64,000 bases of DNA from Candidatus Methylopumilus planktonicus (GTDB lineage Bacteria > Pseudomonadota > Gammaproteobacteria > Burkholderiales > Methylophilaceae). Positions 16,969 to 25,079 of this stretch are shown piece after piece. The position numbers and the translations under genes are program-made. Numbering within the stretch: the stretch's first letter is position 1; the number at the start of each line of letters is the position of its first letter. The stretch spans positions 682,001 through 746,000 of the forward strand of contig NZ_LN827929.1 in assembly GCF_000981505.1 (NCBI RefSeq). Direction: 5' to 3'. The notes beneath the pieces are model-generated. The model ran no database searches. It was not told the origin of the DNA and saw nothing but the letters and a program-made list of their open reading frames with translations.

Positions 16969-17769
16969 TTAATTAGCAAATGCTGGAGGAGCAGGTGTTT
17001 TTTCAGAAACTGTAAGGACCTCATAGCCAGTTTCAGTAACTAATATTGTATGTTCCCATTGTGCAGATAGGCTTCGATCTTTGGTGACAATGGTCCAACC
17101 ATCGGGCATTTGTTTAATATCTCTTTTTCCTGCATTAATCATAGGCTCAATAGTAAAAATCAAACCTGCTTCGAGAGTTAGTCCTGTGCCTGGCTTGCCA
17201 TAATGAAGAACTTGAGGCTCCTCATGAAAGCGCTTACCAATGCCATGACCACAAAATTCTCGCACCACACTAAATCCATTTTTTTCAGCAAAATCTTGAA
17301 TGACAAATCCTATATCACCTAATTTTGCACCTGGTTTAACTTGCTGAATACCTAACCACATCGCTTCATAAGTCATTTTACATAAACGCTTGGCTTGGAT
17401 TGAAGTATCTCCCAAGAGAAACATACGACTTGTATCGCCATGGAAGCCGTCTTTAATAACCGTAATATCTATATTTACAATATCACCATCCTTAAGTGCC
17501 TTTGGGCCCGGGACACCATGACAAATTTGATGATTAATAGAAGTGCAAATAGATTTTGGATACGGGGTGTGTCCATCTGGTGCGTAATTTAATGGGGCAG
17601 GGATCGTTTTTTGTACATTGACCATAAAGTCATGACAAAGCCTGTCAATTTCTTCAGTGGTAATACCAGGGTTAACAAAAGGCGTAATATAATCAAGTAC
17701 TTGTGATGCTAACGCACCAGCAATACGCATTTTTTCGATTTCTTGGGAATTTTTGATGTGTATTGTCAT
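16969..17769 (-). CDS. map: Methionine aminopeptidase type I
   Basis: Removes N-terminal Met after deformylation. Motifs: CHGVPG, the metal ligands in NIDITVIKDGFHGDTSRMF (two Asp), GHGIGKRFHEEPQVLHYG (His) and FTIEPMIN (Glu), with the last Glu in QWEHTILVT. The frame is open back to 17856, but family homology begins MTIHIKNSQEIEKMRIAGALAS, so I place the start at 17769, giving 266 residues. It is divergent from rpsB across about 160 bases. Confidence 0.97.
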   Translation of the reverse strand: MTIHIKNSQEIEKMRIAGALASQVLDYITPFVNPGITTEEIDRLCHDFMVNVQKTIPAPLNYAPDGHTPYPKSICTSINHQICHGVPGPKALKDGDIVNIDITVIKDGFHGDTSRMFLLGDTSIQAKRLCKMTYEAMWLGIQQVKPGAKLGDIGFVIQDFAEKNGFSVVREFCGHGIGKRFHEEPQVLHYGKPGTGLTLEAGLIFTIEPMINAGKRDIKQMPDGWTIVTKDRSLSAQWEHTILVTETGYEVLTVSEKTPAPPAFAN

Positions 17770-17791
17770 GATTACTGCGTTTAGATTACAT

Positions 17792-17819
17792 TTGAACTTG
17801 TTTATCGTGCTATTATAAC
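17792..17819 (+). promoter_or_regulatory. Probable sigma70 promoter of rpsB-tsf
   Basis: TTGAAC (17792-17797), 16 bases, TATAAC (17814-17819). It would give a leader of about 107 bases before rpsB that includes the 12-base palindrome at 17859-17870. Confidence 0.55.
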
Positions 17820-17858
17820 GCGCTTCTTCAAGGTTTTTGAGGAAATAATTTTGCATTA

Positions 17859-17870
17859 CCTAACGTTAGG
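17859..17870. repeat. 12-base perfect palindrome in the rpsB leader
   Basis: CCTAACGTTAGG reads the same on both strands. It lies about 34-45 bases downstream of the predicted rpsB transcript start. It may be a protein-binding site or part of the leader RNA structure; no terminator-like T run follows. Confidence 0.5.
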
Positions 17871-17932
17871 GTGTCTATGAAAATAGATGTAATTAGGTGA
17901 TGTTTTTTTAACCCATAACAACGGAGTCAATT

Positions 17933-18685
17933 ATGTCAGTTACTATGCGTCAAATGTTAGAAGCGGGGGTCCATTTTGGCCATCAAACTCGTTACTGGAA
18001 TCCAAGAATGGCACCATACATTTTTGGTGATAGAAATAAAATTCATATTGTTAACCTAGAAAAAACATTGCCAATGTTTCAAGAGGCTTTGAAATACATC
18101 AGAACTCTTGCCGCAAACAAAGGACGTATTCTTTTTGTAGGCACCAAAAGACAGGCTCGAGAAATTCTTAAAGAAGAAGCTTCTCGTGCAGGTGTTTCTT
18201 ACGTGAATCATCGCTGGTTAGGCGGTATGCTCACAAATTTCAAAACAGTCAGACAGTCTATTAAGCGTCTTAATGATTACGAAGCAATGCTTGAAGACGG
18301 AAGCTTGCTTAAGTTTAATAAAAAAGAAGCATTAGGTTATAAGCGTGACTATGAAAAATTACAACGCTCGATCGGCGGCATTAAGGATATGACCGCACTT
18401 CCTGATGCGATCTTTATTATCGACGTAGGCCATGAAAGCGGTGCTGTGGTTGAAGCGAATAAGCTGGGTATACCTATTATTGGTGTTGTAGACACTAATA
18501 ATTCACCTGATGATGTTTCATATGTCATTCCAGGTAACGACGACTCATCTAGAGCGATTAGACTTTATGCAAGAGGCATGGCTGATGCGGTTTTAGAAGG
18601 TAAAAGTCAGGCATTAAACGAGCTTGCTAAGTCAGTATCAGAAGAAGAAGAATTTGTAGAAGTGACTGAGGCAGTTGCTGAGTAA
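17933..18685 (+). CDS. rpsB: 30S ribosomal protein S2
   Basis: S2 is a late-assembling small-subunit protein needed to dock S1. The start MRQMLEAGVHFGHQTRYWNP, the segment GRILFVGTKRQAREI, VNHRWLGGMLTNFKTVRQSI and the C-terminal IPIIGVVDTNNSPD are all canonical. At 250 residues it is full length, with an acidic tail. CGGAG precedes the ATG by 6-7 bases. Confidence 0.98.
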   Translation: MSVTMRQMLEAGVHFGHQTRYWNPRMAPYIFGDRNKIHIVNLEKTLPMFQEALKYIRTLAANKGRILFVGTKRQAREILKEEASRAGVSYVNHRWLGGMLTNFKTVRQSIKRLNDYEAMLEDGSLLKFNKKEALGYKRDYEKLQRSIGGIKDMTALPDAIFIIDVGHESGAVVEANKLGIPIIGVVDTNNSPDDVSYVIPGNDDSSRAIRLYARGMADAVLEGKSQALNELAKSVSEEEEFVEVTEAVAE

Positions 18686-18702
18686 TTGTTAGACAATCTT
18701 TT

Positions 18703-18727
18703 AAAAGGGGCTTCATGCCCCTTTTTT
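18703..18727 (+). terminator. Intrinsic terminator/attenuator between rpsB and tsf
   Basis: AAAAGGGGC, loop TTCAT, GCCCCTTTTTT. The hairpin is strong with a T run, so part of the rpsB transcripts should end before tsf, lowering tsf relative to rpsB. Confidence 0.85.
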
Positions 18728-18769
18728 AATAATTAAGTTTATTCATACAGAATTTAAGGAGTAATTAAA

Positions 18770-19645
18770 TTGGCAGAAATAACCGCAAGTATGGTCAAAG
18801 ATCTTCGTGATCGAACAGACGCACCTATGATGGATTGTAAAAAAGCACTGACGGAAGCTAATGGTGACAGTGCGCGTGCTGAAGAGATTTTAAGAGTCCG
18901 CTTTGGAAATAAAGCTAGCAAAGCTGCTGGAAGATTGGCTGCTGAAGGTATTGTAGTTGCTTTTGTAGCAAAGGATGGCAAAACAGGAACACTTCTTGAA
19001 GTAAATTCAGAGACAGATTTTTGTGCAAAAAATGAAGACTTTTTAAAATATACGCATGATCTTATAAATGCTATTAATGAAAAAAATCCAGCCAACATTG
19101 AAGCTTTAACAAGCTTAACTATATCTTTAGGCAATGCTGAAGAGGTCAGAGCTCAACTTGTAGGTAAAGTTGGTGAAAATATCACGCCACGTCGATTTGT
19201 TCGTTATCAAACGACTGGTCAAATTACAAGTTATGTGCATAGCGGAAGAATTGGTGTACTTCTGGATCTTCAAGGTGGTAACGATGTCTTAGGAAAAGAC
19301 TTAGCGATGCATATTGCGGCAAACAAACCTAAAGCCCTTAATGCATCAGGTATTGATCCCCAATTGATAGAGGTTGAAAAACGTGTCGCTATTGAAAAGG
19401 CAAAAGAAGCTGGCAAACCCGAAGCTATGTTGGAAAAAATCGCAGAAGGTACCGTTCAAAAATTCCTTAAAGAAGTTACTTTATTAAACCAACCTTTCGT
19501 AAAAGACGATAAGGTAACTATTGAGCAATTATTAAAGACTAATAATGCGACCATCAACGCATTTAGTATTTATTCTGTAGGTGAGGGTATAGAAAAAGCA
19601 GTTGTAGATTATGCCGCAGAGGTTGCAGCAGCAGCTAAGGTTTAA
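18770..19645 (+). CDS. tsf: Elongation factor Ts, TTG start
   Basis: EF-Ts is the guanine-nucleotide exchange factor of EF-Tu. The N-terminal UBA-like domain and the TDV/P-type motif are clear (MVKDLRDRTDAPMMDCKKAL), as are GKTGTLLEVNSETDFCAKN and AMHIAANKPKAL. The start is TTG at 18770, preceded by AAGGAG at a slightly long distance; no closer ATG fits the homology. 291 residues. Terminated by the hairpin at 19662. Confidence 0.97.
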   Translation: MAEITASMVKDLRDRTDAPMMDCKKALTEANGDSARAEEILRVRFGNKASKAAGRLAAEGIVVAFVAKDGKTGTLLEVNSETDFCAKNEDFLKYTHDLINAINEKNPANIEALTSLTISLGNAEEVRAQLVGKVGENITPRRFVRYQTTGQITSYVHSGRIGVLLDLQGGNDVLGKDLAMHIAANKPKALNASGIDPQLIEVEKRVAIEKAKEAGKPEAMLEKIAEGTVQKFLKEVTLLNQPFVKDDKVTIEQLLKTNNATINAFSIYSVGEGIEKAVVDYAAEVAAAAKV

Positions 19646-19661
19646 TTCAATAGCAATTAAT

Positions 19662-19694
19662 AAAGGATTGTATGTTTTATACAATCCTTTTTTT
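19662..19694 (+). terminator. Intrinsic terminator after tsf
   Basis: An 11-base stem AAAGGATTGTA (19662-19672) with TACAATCCTTT (19680-19690) and loop TGTTTTA, followed by a T run. It ends the rpsB-tsf unit. Confidence 0.88.
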
Positions 19695-19703
19695 ATGTCC
19701 TCT

Positions 19704-19724
19704 AGTTTAAAAATACGTTAAACT
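19704..19724. repeat. 7-base inverted repeat upstream of pyrH
   Basis: AGTTTAA (19704-19710), 7-base spacer, TTAAACT (19718-19724), just before the pyrH start at 19736 and overlapping where its promoter should be. It could be an operator; AT-rich DNA makes chance repeats of this size plausible. Confidence 0.35.
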
Positions 19725-19735
19725 TTAAGAAAATT

Positions 19736-20461
19736 ATGACACGATCAGCCTACAAAAGAGTTCTCTTAAAAATCTCAGGTGAAGCCCTTATGGGTGATGA
19801 TCCATTTGGTATCAATCAGCATACCATCTCAAATATTGTGCAAGAAATTCAAGAGGCGCTCGATTTAAAAGTTCAAATAGGCATTGTGATCGGTGGTGGA
19901 AATATATTCAGAGGTGTTGCGCTAGGAGCTGCCGGCATGGATAGGGCGACTGCTGATTATATGGGTATGATGGCAACAGTCATGAATGCCTTGGCTCTTC
20001 AAGATGCCATGAAGCATGCAGGGATTGTAGCTCGCGTTCAGTCAGCGCTCAATATAGAGCAAGTTGTTGAGCCTTATATCCGAGGTAAGGCAATGCGTTA
20101 TTTAGAAGAAGGTAAAGTCGTTATATTTGCTGCTGGTACTGGCAACCCATTTTTTACAACTGATACTGCAGCAGCCCTTCGTGGTGTTGAGATGAATGCA
20201 GATATTATGATAAAAGCCACCAAAGTAGATGGCATTTATTCGGAAGACCCGAAAAAAAATCCAAATGCAAAGCGCTATGAGGTTATAAGTTTTGATGAGG
20301 CCATTCAAAAAGATTTGAAAGTGATGGATGCTACTGCACTTACTTTATGTCGAGACCAACAGTTGCCTATCGCAGTATTCAATATATTCAAATCTGGAGC
20401 ACTTAAAAATATTTTATTAGGGCAAAATGAAGGCACGCTTGTGATGCCCAATGTTCATTGA
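19736..20461 (+). CDS. pyrH: UMP kinase
   Basis: Hexameric bacterial UMP kinase of the amino acid kinase fold, making UDP for RNA, DNA and UDP-sugars. Motifs: YKRVLLKISGEALMG, VIGGGNIFRGV, MMATVMNALALQDA, FAAGTGNPFFTTDTAAALR and KATKVDGIYSEDPKKNP. 241 residues, complete. Only a weak AAGA stands before the ATG. First gene of the long run pyrH-frr-uppS-cdsA-dxr-rseP-bamA. Confidence 0.98.
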   Translation: MTRSAYKRVLLKISGEALMGDDPFGINQHTISNIVQEIQEALDLKVQIGIVIGGGNIFRGVALGAAGMDRATADYMGMMATVMNALALQDAMKHAGIVARVQSALNIEQVVEPYIRGKAMRYLEEGKVVIFAAGTGNPFFTTDTAAALRGVEMNADIMIKATKVDGIYSEDPKKNPNAKRYEVISFDEAIQKDLKVMDATALTLCRDQQLPIAVFNIFKSGALKNILLGQNEGTLVMPNVH

Positions 20462-20476
20462 TTAAAGAGGACTGTA

Positions 20477-21034
20477 ATGACTGAAGCAATCAAAATAAAT
20501 GTAAGTGAAAAAATGCAAAAATCACTGGACTCTTACAAATCTGATCTAGCAAAAATTAGAACAGGTAGAGCGCATACAGGACTCCTAGACCACATTTTTA
20601 TTGAATATTATGGATCTATGGTGCCCATTAATCAGGTAGCTGGTGTTAATTTAGGTGATGCAAAAACAATCAATGTGCAGCCTTATGAAAAAAATATGGT
20701 TGCCAAAGTTGAAAAAGCAATCCGTGACAGTGATCTTGGTTTAAATCCAGCGACATCTGGCGATCTTATTCGCGTCCCAATGCCCTCACTTACTGAGGAA
20801 CGAAGAAAGGACCTAATAAAAGTCGTGCGGACAGAGGCTGAATCAGCAAAAGTGGCGATGCGAAATATCAGGCGTGATGCAAATGATTCACTAAAAAAAT
20901 CTCTCAAAGAAAAAGAGATGAGCGAAGATGATGAGCGCAGGTCACAAGATGAGGTTCAAAAGATTACGGATAAATTTATTGCTGAAATCGATAAGCTTCT
21001 CCAGTTAAAAGAATCTGAATTACTAGCGATTTAG
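20477..21034 (+). CDS. frr: Ribosome recycling factor
   Basis: RRF splits post-termination ribosomes with EF-G. The tRNA-like protein is recognised by SLDSYKSDLAKIRTGRAHTGLLDHI, INVQPYEKNMVAKVEKAI, GLNPATSGDLIRVPMPSLTEERRKDLIKVV and the C-terminal DELQ-like helix. 185 residues, complete. AGAGG precedes the ATG. Its last stop base is the first base of the uppS GTG. Confidence 0.98.
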   Translation: MTEAIKINVSEKMQKSLDSYKSDLAKIRTGRAHTGLLDHIFIEYYGSMVPINQVAGVNLGDAKTINVQPYEKNMVAKVEKAIRDSDLGLNPATSGDLIRVPMPSLTEERRKDLIKVVRTEAESAKVAMRNIRRDANDSLKKSLKEKEMSEDDERRSQDEVQKITDKFIAEIDKLLQLKESELLAI

Positions 21035-21774
21035 TGTTTAATTTTTTTCGTTCAGTAAAAACGCAAGACGCATTATCAGTAAAACCTAAACACATTGCTA
21101 TTATTATGGATGGGAACGGCAGGTGGGCAAAGAAACGTCTCATGCCGCGTATGTCTGGGCATAGAAAAGGCCTGGAGTCAGTCAAAACTGTCATCACTCA
21201 ATGTCAAAAGTTAAACATTCCCTTTCTTACATTATTTGCTTTTAGCACTGAAAACTGGCTAAGGCCTTCTCAAGAAGTTAAATTTTTAATGTCTTTATTT
21301 CAAGATTCAATTAAAAAAGAATCATCAGCTTTGATTAAAAATAATATTCGTTTTAAACTAATTGGGGACCGCAAACCATTTCCAAAGAAGCTCAATGATA
21401 AAATAAATAGTCTTGAGAAATTTACTGAAGAAAATACTGGACTTACATTGAGTATTGCAATTAATTATGGCGGAAGATGGGATATTGTTAATGCAGTGAA
21501 TGAATATAGAAAGCAAAATCATTTCAAAAAAACATTCACTCAAAAAAATCTTATTCAAAACCTTTCTTTAAATTTTGCACCAGATCCAGATCTTTTAATA
21601 AGAACAGGTGGAGAAAAACGGATTAGTAATTTCTTGATCTGGCAATTTTCATATACCGAACTTTATTTTACAGAAAAATTGTGGCCGGATTTTAATGAAA
21701 AAGCCTTTATGGCAGCGCTCTTTGAGTTCCAAAAAAGAGAACGTCGATATGGCAAGACTAGTGAGCAATTATAA
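21034..21774 (+). CDS. uppS: Undecaprenyl diphosphate synthase, GTG start
   Basis: Cis-prenyltransferase making the C55 lipid carrier for peptidoglycan and glycans. Motifs: HIAIIMDGNGRWAKKR with the catalytic Asp, GHRKGLESVK, TLFAFSTENWLRP, ALSIAINYGGRWDI-type segment (LTLSIAINYGGRWDIVNAV) and DLLIRTGGEKRISNFLIWQ. The GTG at 21034 overlaps the frr stop by one base. 246 residues, full length. Confidence 0.97.
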   Translation: MFNFFRSVKTQDALSVKPKHIAIIMDGNGRWAKKRLMPRMSGHRKGLESVKTVITQCQKLNIPFLTLFAFSTENWLRPSQEVKFLMSLFQDSIKKESSALIKNNIRFKLIGDRKPFPKKLNDKINSLEKFTEENTGLTLSIAINYGGRWDIVNAVNEYRKQNHFKKTFTQKNLIQNLSLNFAPDPDLLIRTGGEKRISNFLIWQFSYTELYFTEKLWPDFNEKAFMAALFEFQKRERRYGKTSEQL

Positions 21775-22575
21775 ATGTTAATGCCTAGAATTTTTTCTGC
21801 GTTCATTATGCTGATAATTTTTTTATCTTCCTTATTTCTATTTTCTGGAAAAATTTTCCCTTTTATTATCTATCTATCTTCACTTTTAGCCCTTTATGAA
21901 TGGTCAAAGCTTTTAAAATTTAACACCCAACAAAAAAATATTTTTTTAATTACTTCAGTCATATTAATTTACTTTACAGGCAGGTATTCAGGAGATGTTA
22001 ATGGCCGATTAATACTTTTGTTGTCTTCTATTTTTTGGGTTTGTGTAGCTCCCTTATTTTTAATTTTCAATCCTAAGTTAAAAAACTTCCTCCTAGGGTC
22101 ACTTATTGGGTGGCTTATCGTCATACCACTTATTATTTCATTTGATTATTTAATCAGCCTAGGACCGTGGATTGTTCTTCTTGTGTTAACTTCGATTTGG
22201 CTTGCAGATTCCGGGGCTTATTTCTTTGGTAAGCAGTTTGGAAAAAGAAAGCTTGCTCCATCGATCAGTCCAGGTAAAACCTGGGAAGGCTTTATAGGGT
22301 CTATCTTTGTTGTCACTTTATTTTCTATTGCTATGGTTTATTTTAAATTTGTAGACTCTTATTCATCCATCTTATTTTTTAATTTAGTTTTGGTATTAAG
22401 TGTTGAAGGTGATCTATTTGAGTCATATATTAAAAGAATGGCTAAGGTTAAAGATAGCGGCGATTTAATCCCTGGTCACGGTGGCGTGCTTGATCGCATC
22501 GATAGCCTTTGTTCTAGCCTCCCTTTTGCAACCCTAATGCTTATTTCACCTTCTTTTTTTGGAAGAATAATTTAA
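21775..22575 (+). CDS. cdsA: Phosphatidate cytidylyltransferase
   Basis: Integral membrane enzyme making CDP-diacylglycerol, the branch point of phospholipid synthesis. There are at least six hydrophobic segments. The C-terminal signature is present in GDLFESYIKRMAKVKDSGDLIPGHGGVLDRIDSL, and ADSGAYFFGKQFGKRKLAPSISPGKTWEG precedes it. 266 residues. The ATG follows the uppS stop directly. Confidence 0.96.
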   Translation: MLMPRIFSAFIMLIIFLSSLFLFSGKIFPFIIYLSSLLALYEWSKLLKFNTQQKNIFLITSVILIYFTGRYSGDVNGRLILLLSSIFWVCVAPLFLIFNPKLKNFLLGSLIGWLIVIPLIISFDYLISLGPWIVLLVLTSIWLADSGAYFFGKQFGKRKLAPSISPGKTWEGFIGSIFVVTLFSIAMVYFKFVDSYSSILFFNLVLVLSVEGDLFESYIKRMAKVKDSGDLIPGHGGVLDRIDSLCSSLPFATLMLISPSFFGRII

Positions 22576-23763
22576 GTGGAAAAGATTGTTATCTTAGGCT
22601 CGACCGGAAGCATTGGTTGTAATGCACTGGAAGTCATAAAAATTCACAAAGAAAAATATAAAGTTTTTGCACTGACAGCCAATAAGAATGTTGATTTATT
22701 AACACAACAGTGTGTAGATTTTGAGCCTGAATTTGTGATTGCCTTAAATCAAGACGCTAATCAACAACTAAAGAAAAACCTTCTCGCATTAAATATAAAA
22801 ACTATCGTTTTAGACGATGAAAAATCTTTGGATTGGCTTGCTTCTCACAAAGATACAGCCACTGTAATTTCAGCTATCGTTGGAGCGGCAGGCCTTATGC
22901 CCACCATGGCTGCTGCAAATAGTGGCAAAAAGATTTTATTAGCAAATAAAGAAACGCTTGTGATGGCGGGTGAGTTATTTGTTAAAGCCGTAAAAAAATC
23001 AAATGCAATTTTGATTCCTATTGATAGTGAGCATAATGCGATTCTGCAAGTGCTTCCACAAAGTAAAAAAATGAATTACAAGTCAAATGGCATTAGAAAA
23101 ATCCTCTTGACTGCATCGGGGGGCCCATTTAGGACTTTCTCTAAAGAAGAGCTCAAGCATGTAACACCAAAGGAAGCTTTAAAACATCCTAATTGGCTAA
23201 TGGGTAAAAAGATCACAATTGATTCTGCAACCATGATGAACAAAGGCTTGGAAATTATTGAAGCATGCTGGTTATTTGATATTCCAGCATGTGATATTGA
23301 AGTGGTTATACACCCTCAAAGTATTATTCATTCTCTTGTTGAGTATATTGATGGAAGCACCTTAGCTCAGATGGGAAATCCCGATATGAGAACCCCTATT
23401 GCTTATGCCCTAAGTCATCCAGAAAGAATTGAATCTGGAGTTTCAGGCCTTGATCTTATAAAAACGAAAAGACTTGATTTTGAAGCGCCTGACTTAGATA
23501 AGTTTCCATGTCTCGGATTGGCATATAAAGCTTTGCTTATGGGCCAAAGTGCTCCAACTATTCTTAATGCTGCAAATGAAGTCGCTGTCGATGCTTTTTT
23601 AGTTGAATCGATTACATTCAATCAGATTGCTGAACTTATTGAGTATTGCATGAGTGCCATGAAACCCCAACCCTTAGACTCTATTGAAATAGTTTTAGAA
23701 GTTGATAGCAAGACCCGCCAACTTGCGCTTTCATGGATTAATAGTCACAACTTAACTTCATGA
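22576..23763 (+). CDS. dxr: 1-deoxy-D-xylulose 5-phosphate reductoisomerase, GTG start
   Basis: First committed enzyme of the MEP isoprenoid pathway, feeding UppS and the HpnCD enzymes of this window. NADPH-binding ILGSTGSIG near the N terminus, LANKETLVMAGEL, IDSEHNAILQ with metal-binding Asp and Glu, ASGGPFR, and KITIDSATMMNKGLEIIEA are all present. 395 residues. The GTG at 22576 abuts the cdsA stop. The stop overlaps the rseP ATG by 4 bases. Confidence 0.97.
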   Translation: MEKIVILGSTGSIGCNALEVIKIHKEKYKVFALTANKNVDLLTQQCVDFEPEFVIALNQDANQQLKKNLLALNIKTIVLDDEKSLDWLASHKDTATVISAIVGAAGLMPTMAAANSGKKILLANKETLVMAGELFVKAVKKSNAILIPIDSEHNAILQVLPQSKKMNYKSNGIRKILLTASGGPFRTFSKEELKHVTPKEALKHPNWLMGKKITIDSATMMNKGLEIIEACWLFDIPACDIEVVIHPQSIIHSLVEYIDGSTLAQMGNPDMRTPIAYALSHPERIESGVSGLDLIKTKRLDFEAPDLDKFPCLGLAYKALLMGQSAPTILNAANEVAVDAFLVESITFNQIAELIEYCMSAMKPQPLDSIEIVLEVDSKTRQLALSWINSHNLTS

Positions 23764-25079
23764 CAATCTTTTTAGTCTTTATTCTCACGATTAGTATTGT
23801 TGTTGGTATCCACGAGTTTGGTCATTACCAAATGGCTCGATGGTGCAATGTGAAAGTTTTAAAATTCTCAATTGGATTTGGCAGGCCTCTTTTCACCTTC
23901 TTTTTTGGAAAAGATCAAACCGCATTTGTTGTATCCTCAATACCCTTAGGAGGGTACGTAAAGCTTTTGGATGAAAGTCATGTTGATGAAAAAGAAAATT
24001 TTAAAAAAAGCGATCTTAAAAGGGCATTTAATCGACAACCTCTATTCAAGCGCTTTCTCATTGTCGCAGCAGGACCGCTCATTAACATTATTCTGGGTAT
24101 CTGCATATTTTGCTTTATTTTCATGCATGGGTCGTCTCAAATTAAACCATTGATTACCGATGTGGCAATAACGAGCCAAGCGCACAAAAAAGGCCTAAGA
24201 GCTGGGGACGAAATTGTGTCAATTGATAACGAGAAAATAAAGTCTTTAGGTGACTTGGAAATTTATTTGAGATCCCATAAACAAGAATTTAAAAAATTAA
24301 ATATTCAACGAGAAGGGCAGCTATTAAGGCTTAAAAACTTCTCATGGGATGAGGATATTAAAACTTTTCCATATGGCGTTCCCATTTTAATTCAGTCGGT
24401 AGAGTCTGGAAGCATTGCTGAAAAAATAGGGCTCAAATCTCGCGATCAAATCCTTATGATTGATCAAATTCCAGTCAATAATATCCAAGATTTGGTCGGT
24501 AATATCCAAAGTCATTGGCTAAAGTCTTATGATTTATCTATAAAAAGAGAAAATAATATCAAATCTATTCATATAGATAAAGATATTTTTGAAGGTAAAG
24601 TCGAGAAAAAGAGAATTGGCGTTGCATTGGGGTATGACGAAGTCGTTATTAAGGCAAATTTAGTTCAGGTAAAGCGAACATTTATTGAGTCTATGAAAAA
24701 ATCACTGATCCAAATACAAAGCTTTTTTTATTTAACATTAACTACATTCAAGAATTTATTTACCCATAAAGCAGATTTAAAGGATTTGGGTGGGCCCTTA
24801 GCCATTGCACATATGGCGTCTTCTTCATTTTTAGAGGGTATTTTTCCTTATATTCAATTTATTGGATTAATTAGTTTAAATATTGGGATATTGAATCTAC
24901 TGCCTATCCCATTACTGGATGGGGGCCATTTAGTTTATTATCTTATTGAATTTGTAAGAAACAAACCATTATCAAACAAAAATATGATGATAAGTCAAAG
25001 GGTTGGAATGTTAATTTTGGGTTTACTTACTGGAATTGCATTGTATAATGACGCCTATCGATACCTATTAGGAAGCTAA
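23760..25079 (+). CDS. rseP: RIP zinc metalloprotease RseP
   Basis: Site-2 protease of the inner membrane that cleaves anti-sigma factors in the envelope stress response and clears signal peptides. HEFGH (18-22) is the zinc site in the first membrane segment; two PDZ-like domains follow (near 115-200 and 205-285; GLRAGDEIVSIDNEKI, GLKSRDQILMIDQIPV); LLDGGHLVYYLIE near 385 gives the third zinc ligand. 439 residues. Overlaps dxr by 4 bases and touches bamA by 1 base. Confidence 0.96.
   Translation: MTIFLVFILTISIVVGIHEFGHYQMARWCNVKVLKFSIGFGRPLFTFFFGKDQTAFVVSSIPLGGYVKLLDESHVDEKENFKKSDLKRAFNRQPLFKRFLIVAAGPLINIILGICIFCFIFMHGSSQIKPLITDVAITSQAHKKGLRAGDEIVSIDNEKIKSLGDLEIYLRSHKQEFKKLNIQREGQLLRLKNFSWDEDIKTFPYGVPILIQSVESGSIAEKIGLKSRDQILMIDQIPVNNIQDLVGNIQSHWLKSYDLSIKRENNIKSIHIDKDIFEGKVEKKRIGVALGYDEVVIKANLVQVKRTFIESMKKSLIQIQSFFYLTLTTFKNLFTHKADLKDLGGPLAIAHMASSSFLEGIFPYIQFIGLISLNIGILNLLPIPLLDGGHLVYYLIEFVRNKPLSNKNMMISQRVGMLILGLLTGIALYNDAYRYLLGS

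Noticed and set aside
16969..17856. Longer form of map with 29 extra N-terminal residues
   Set aside because: Extra residues have no homology and cover the rpsB/map promoter region; the ATG at 17769 fits the family.
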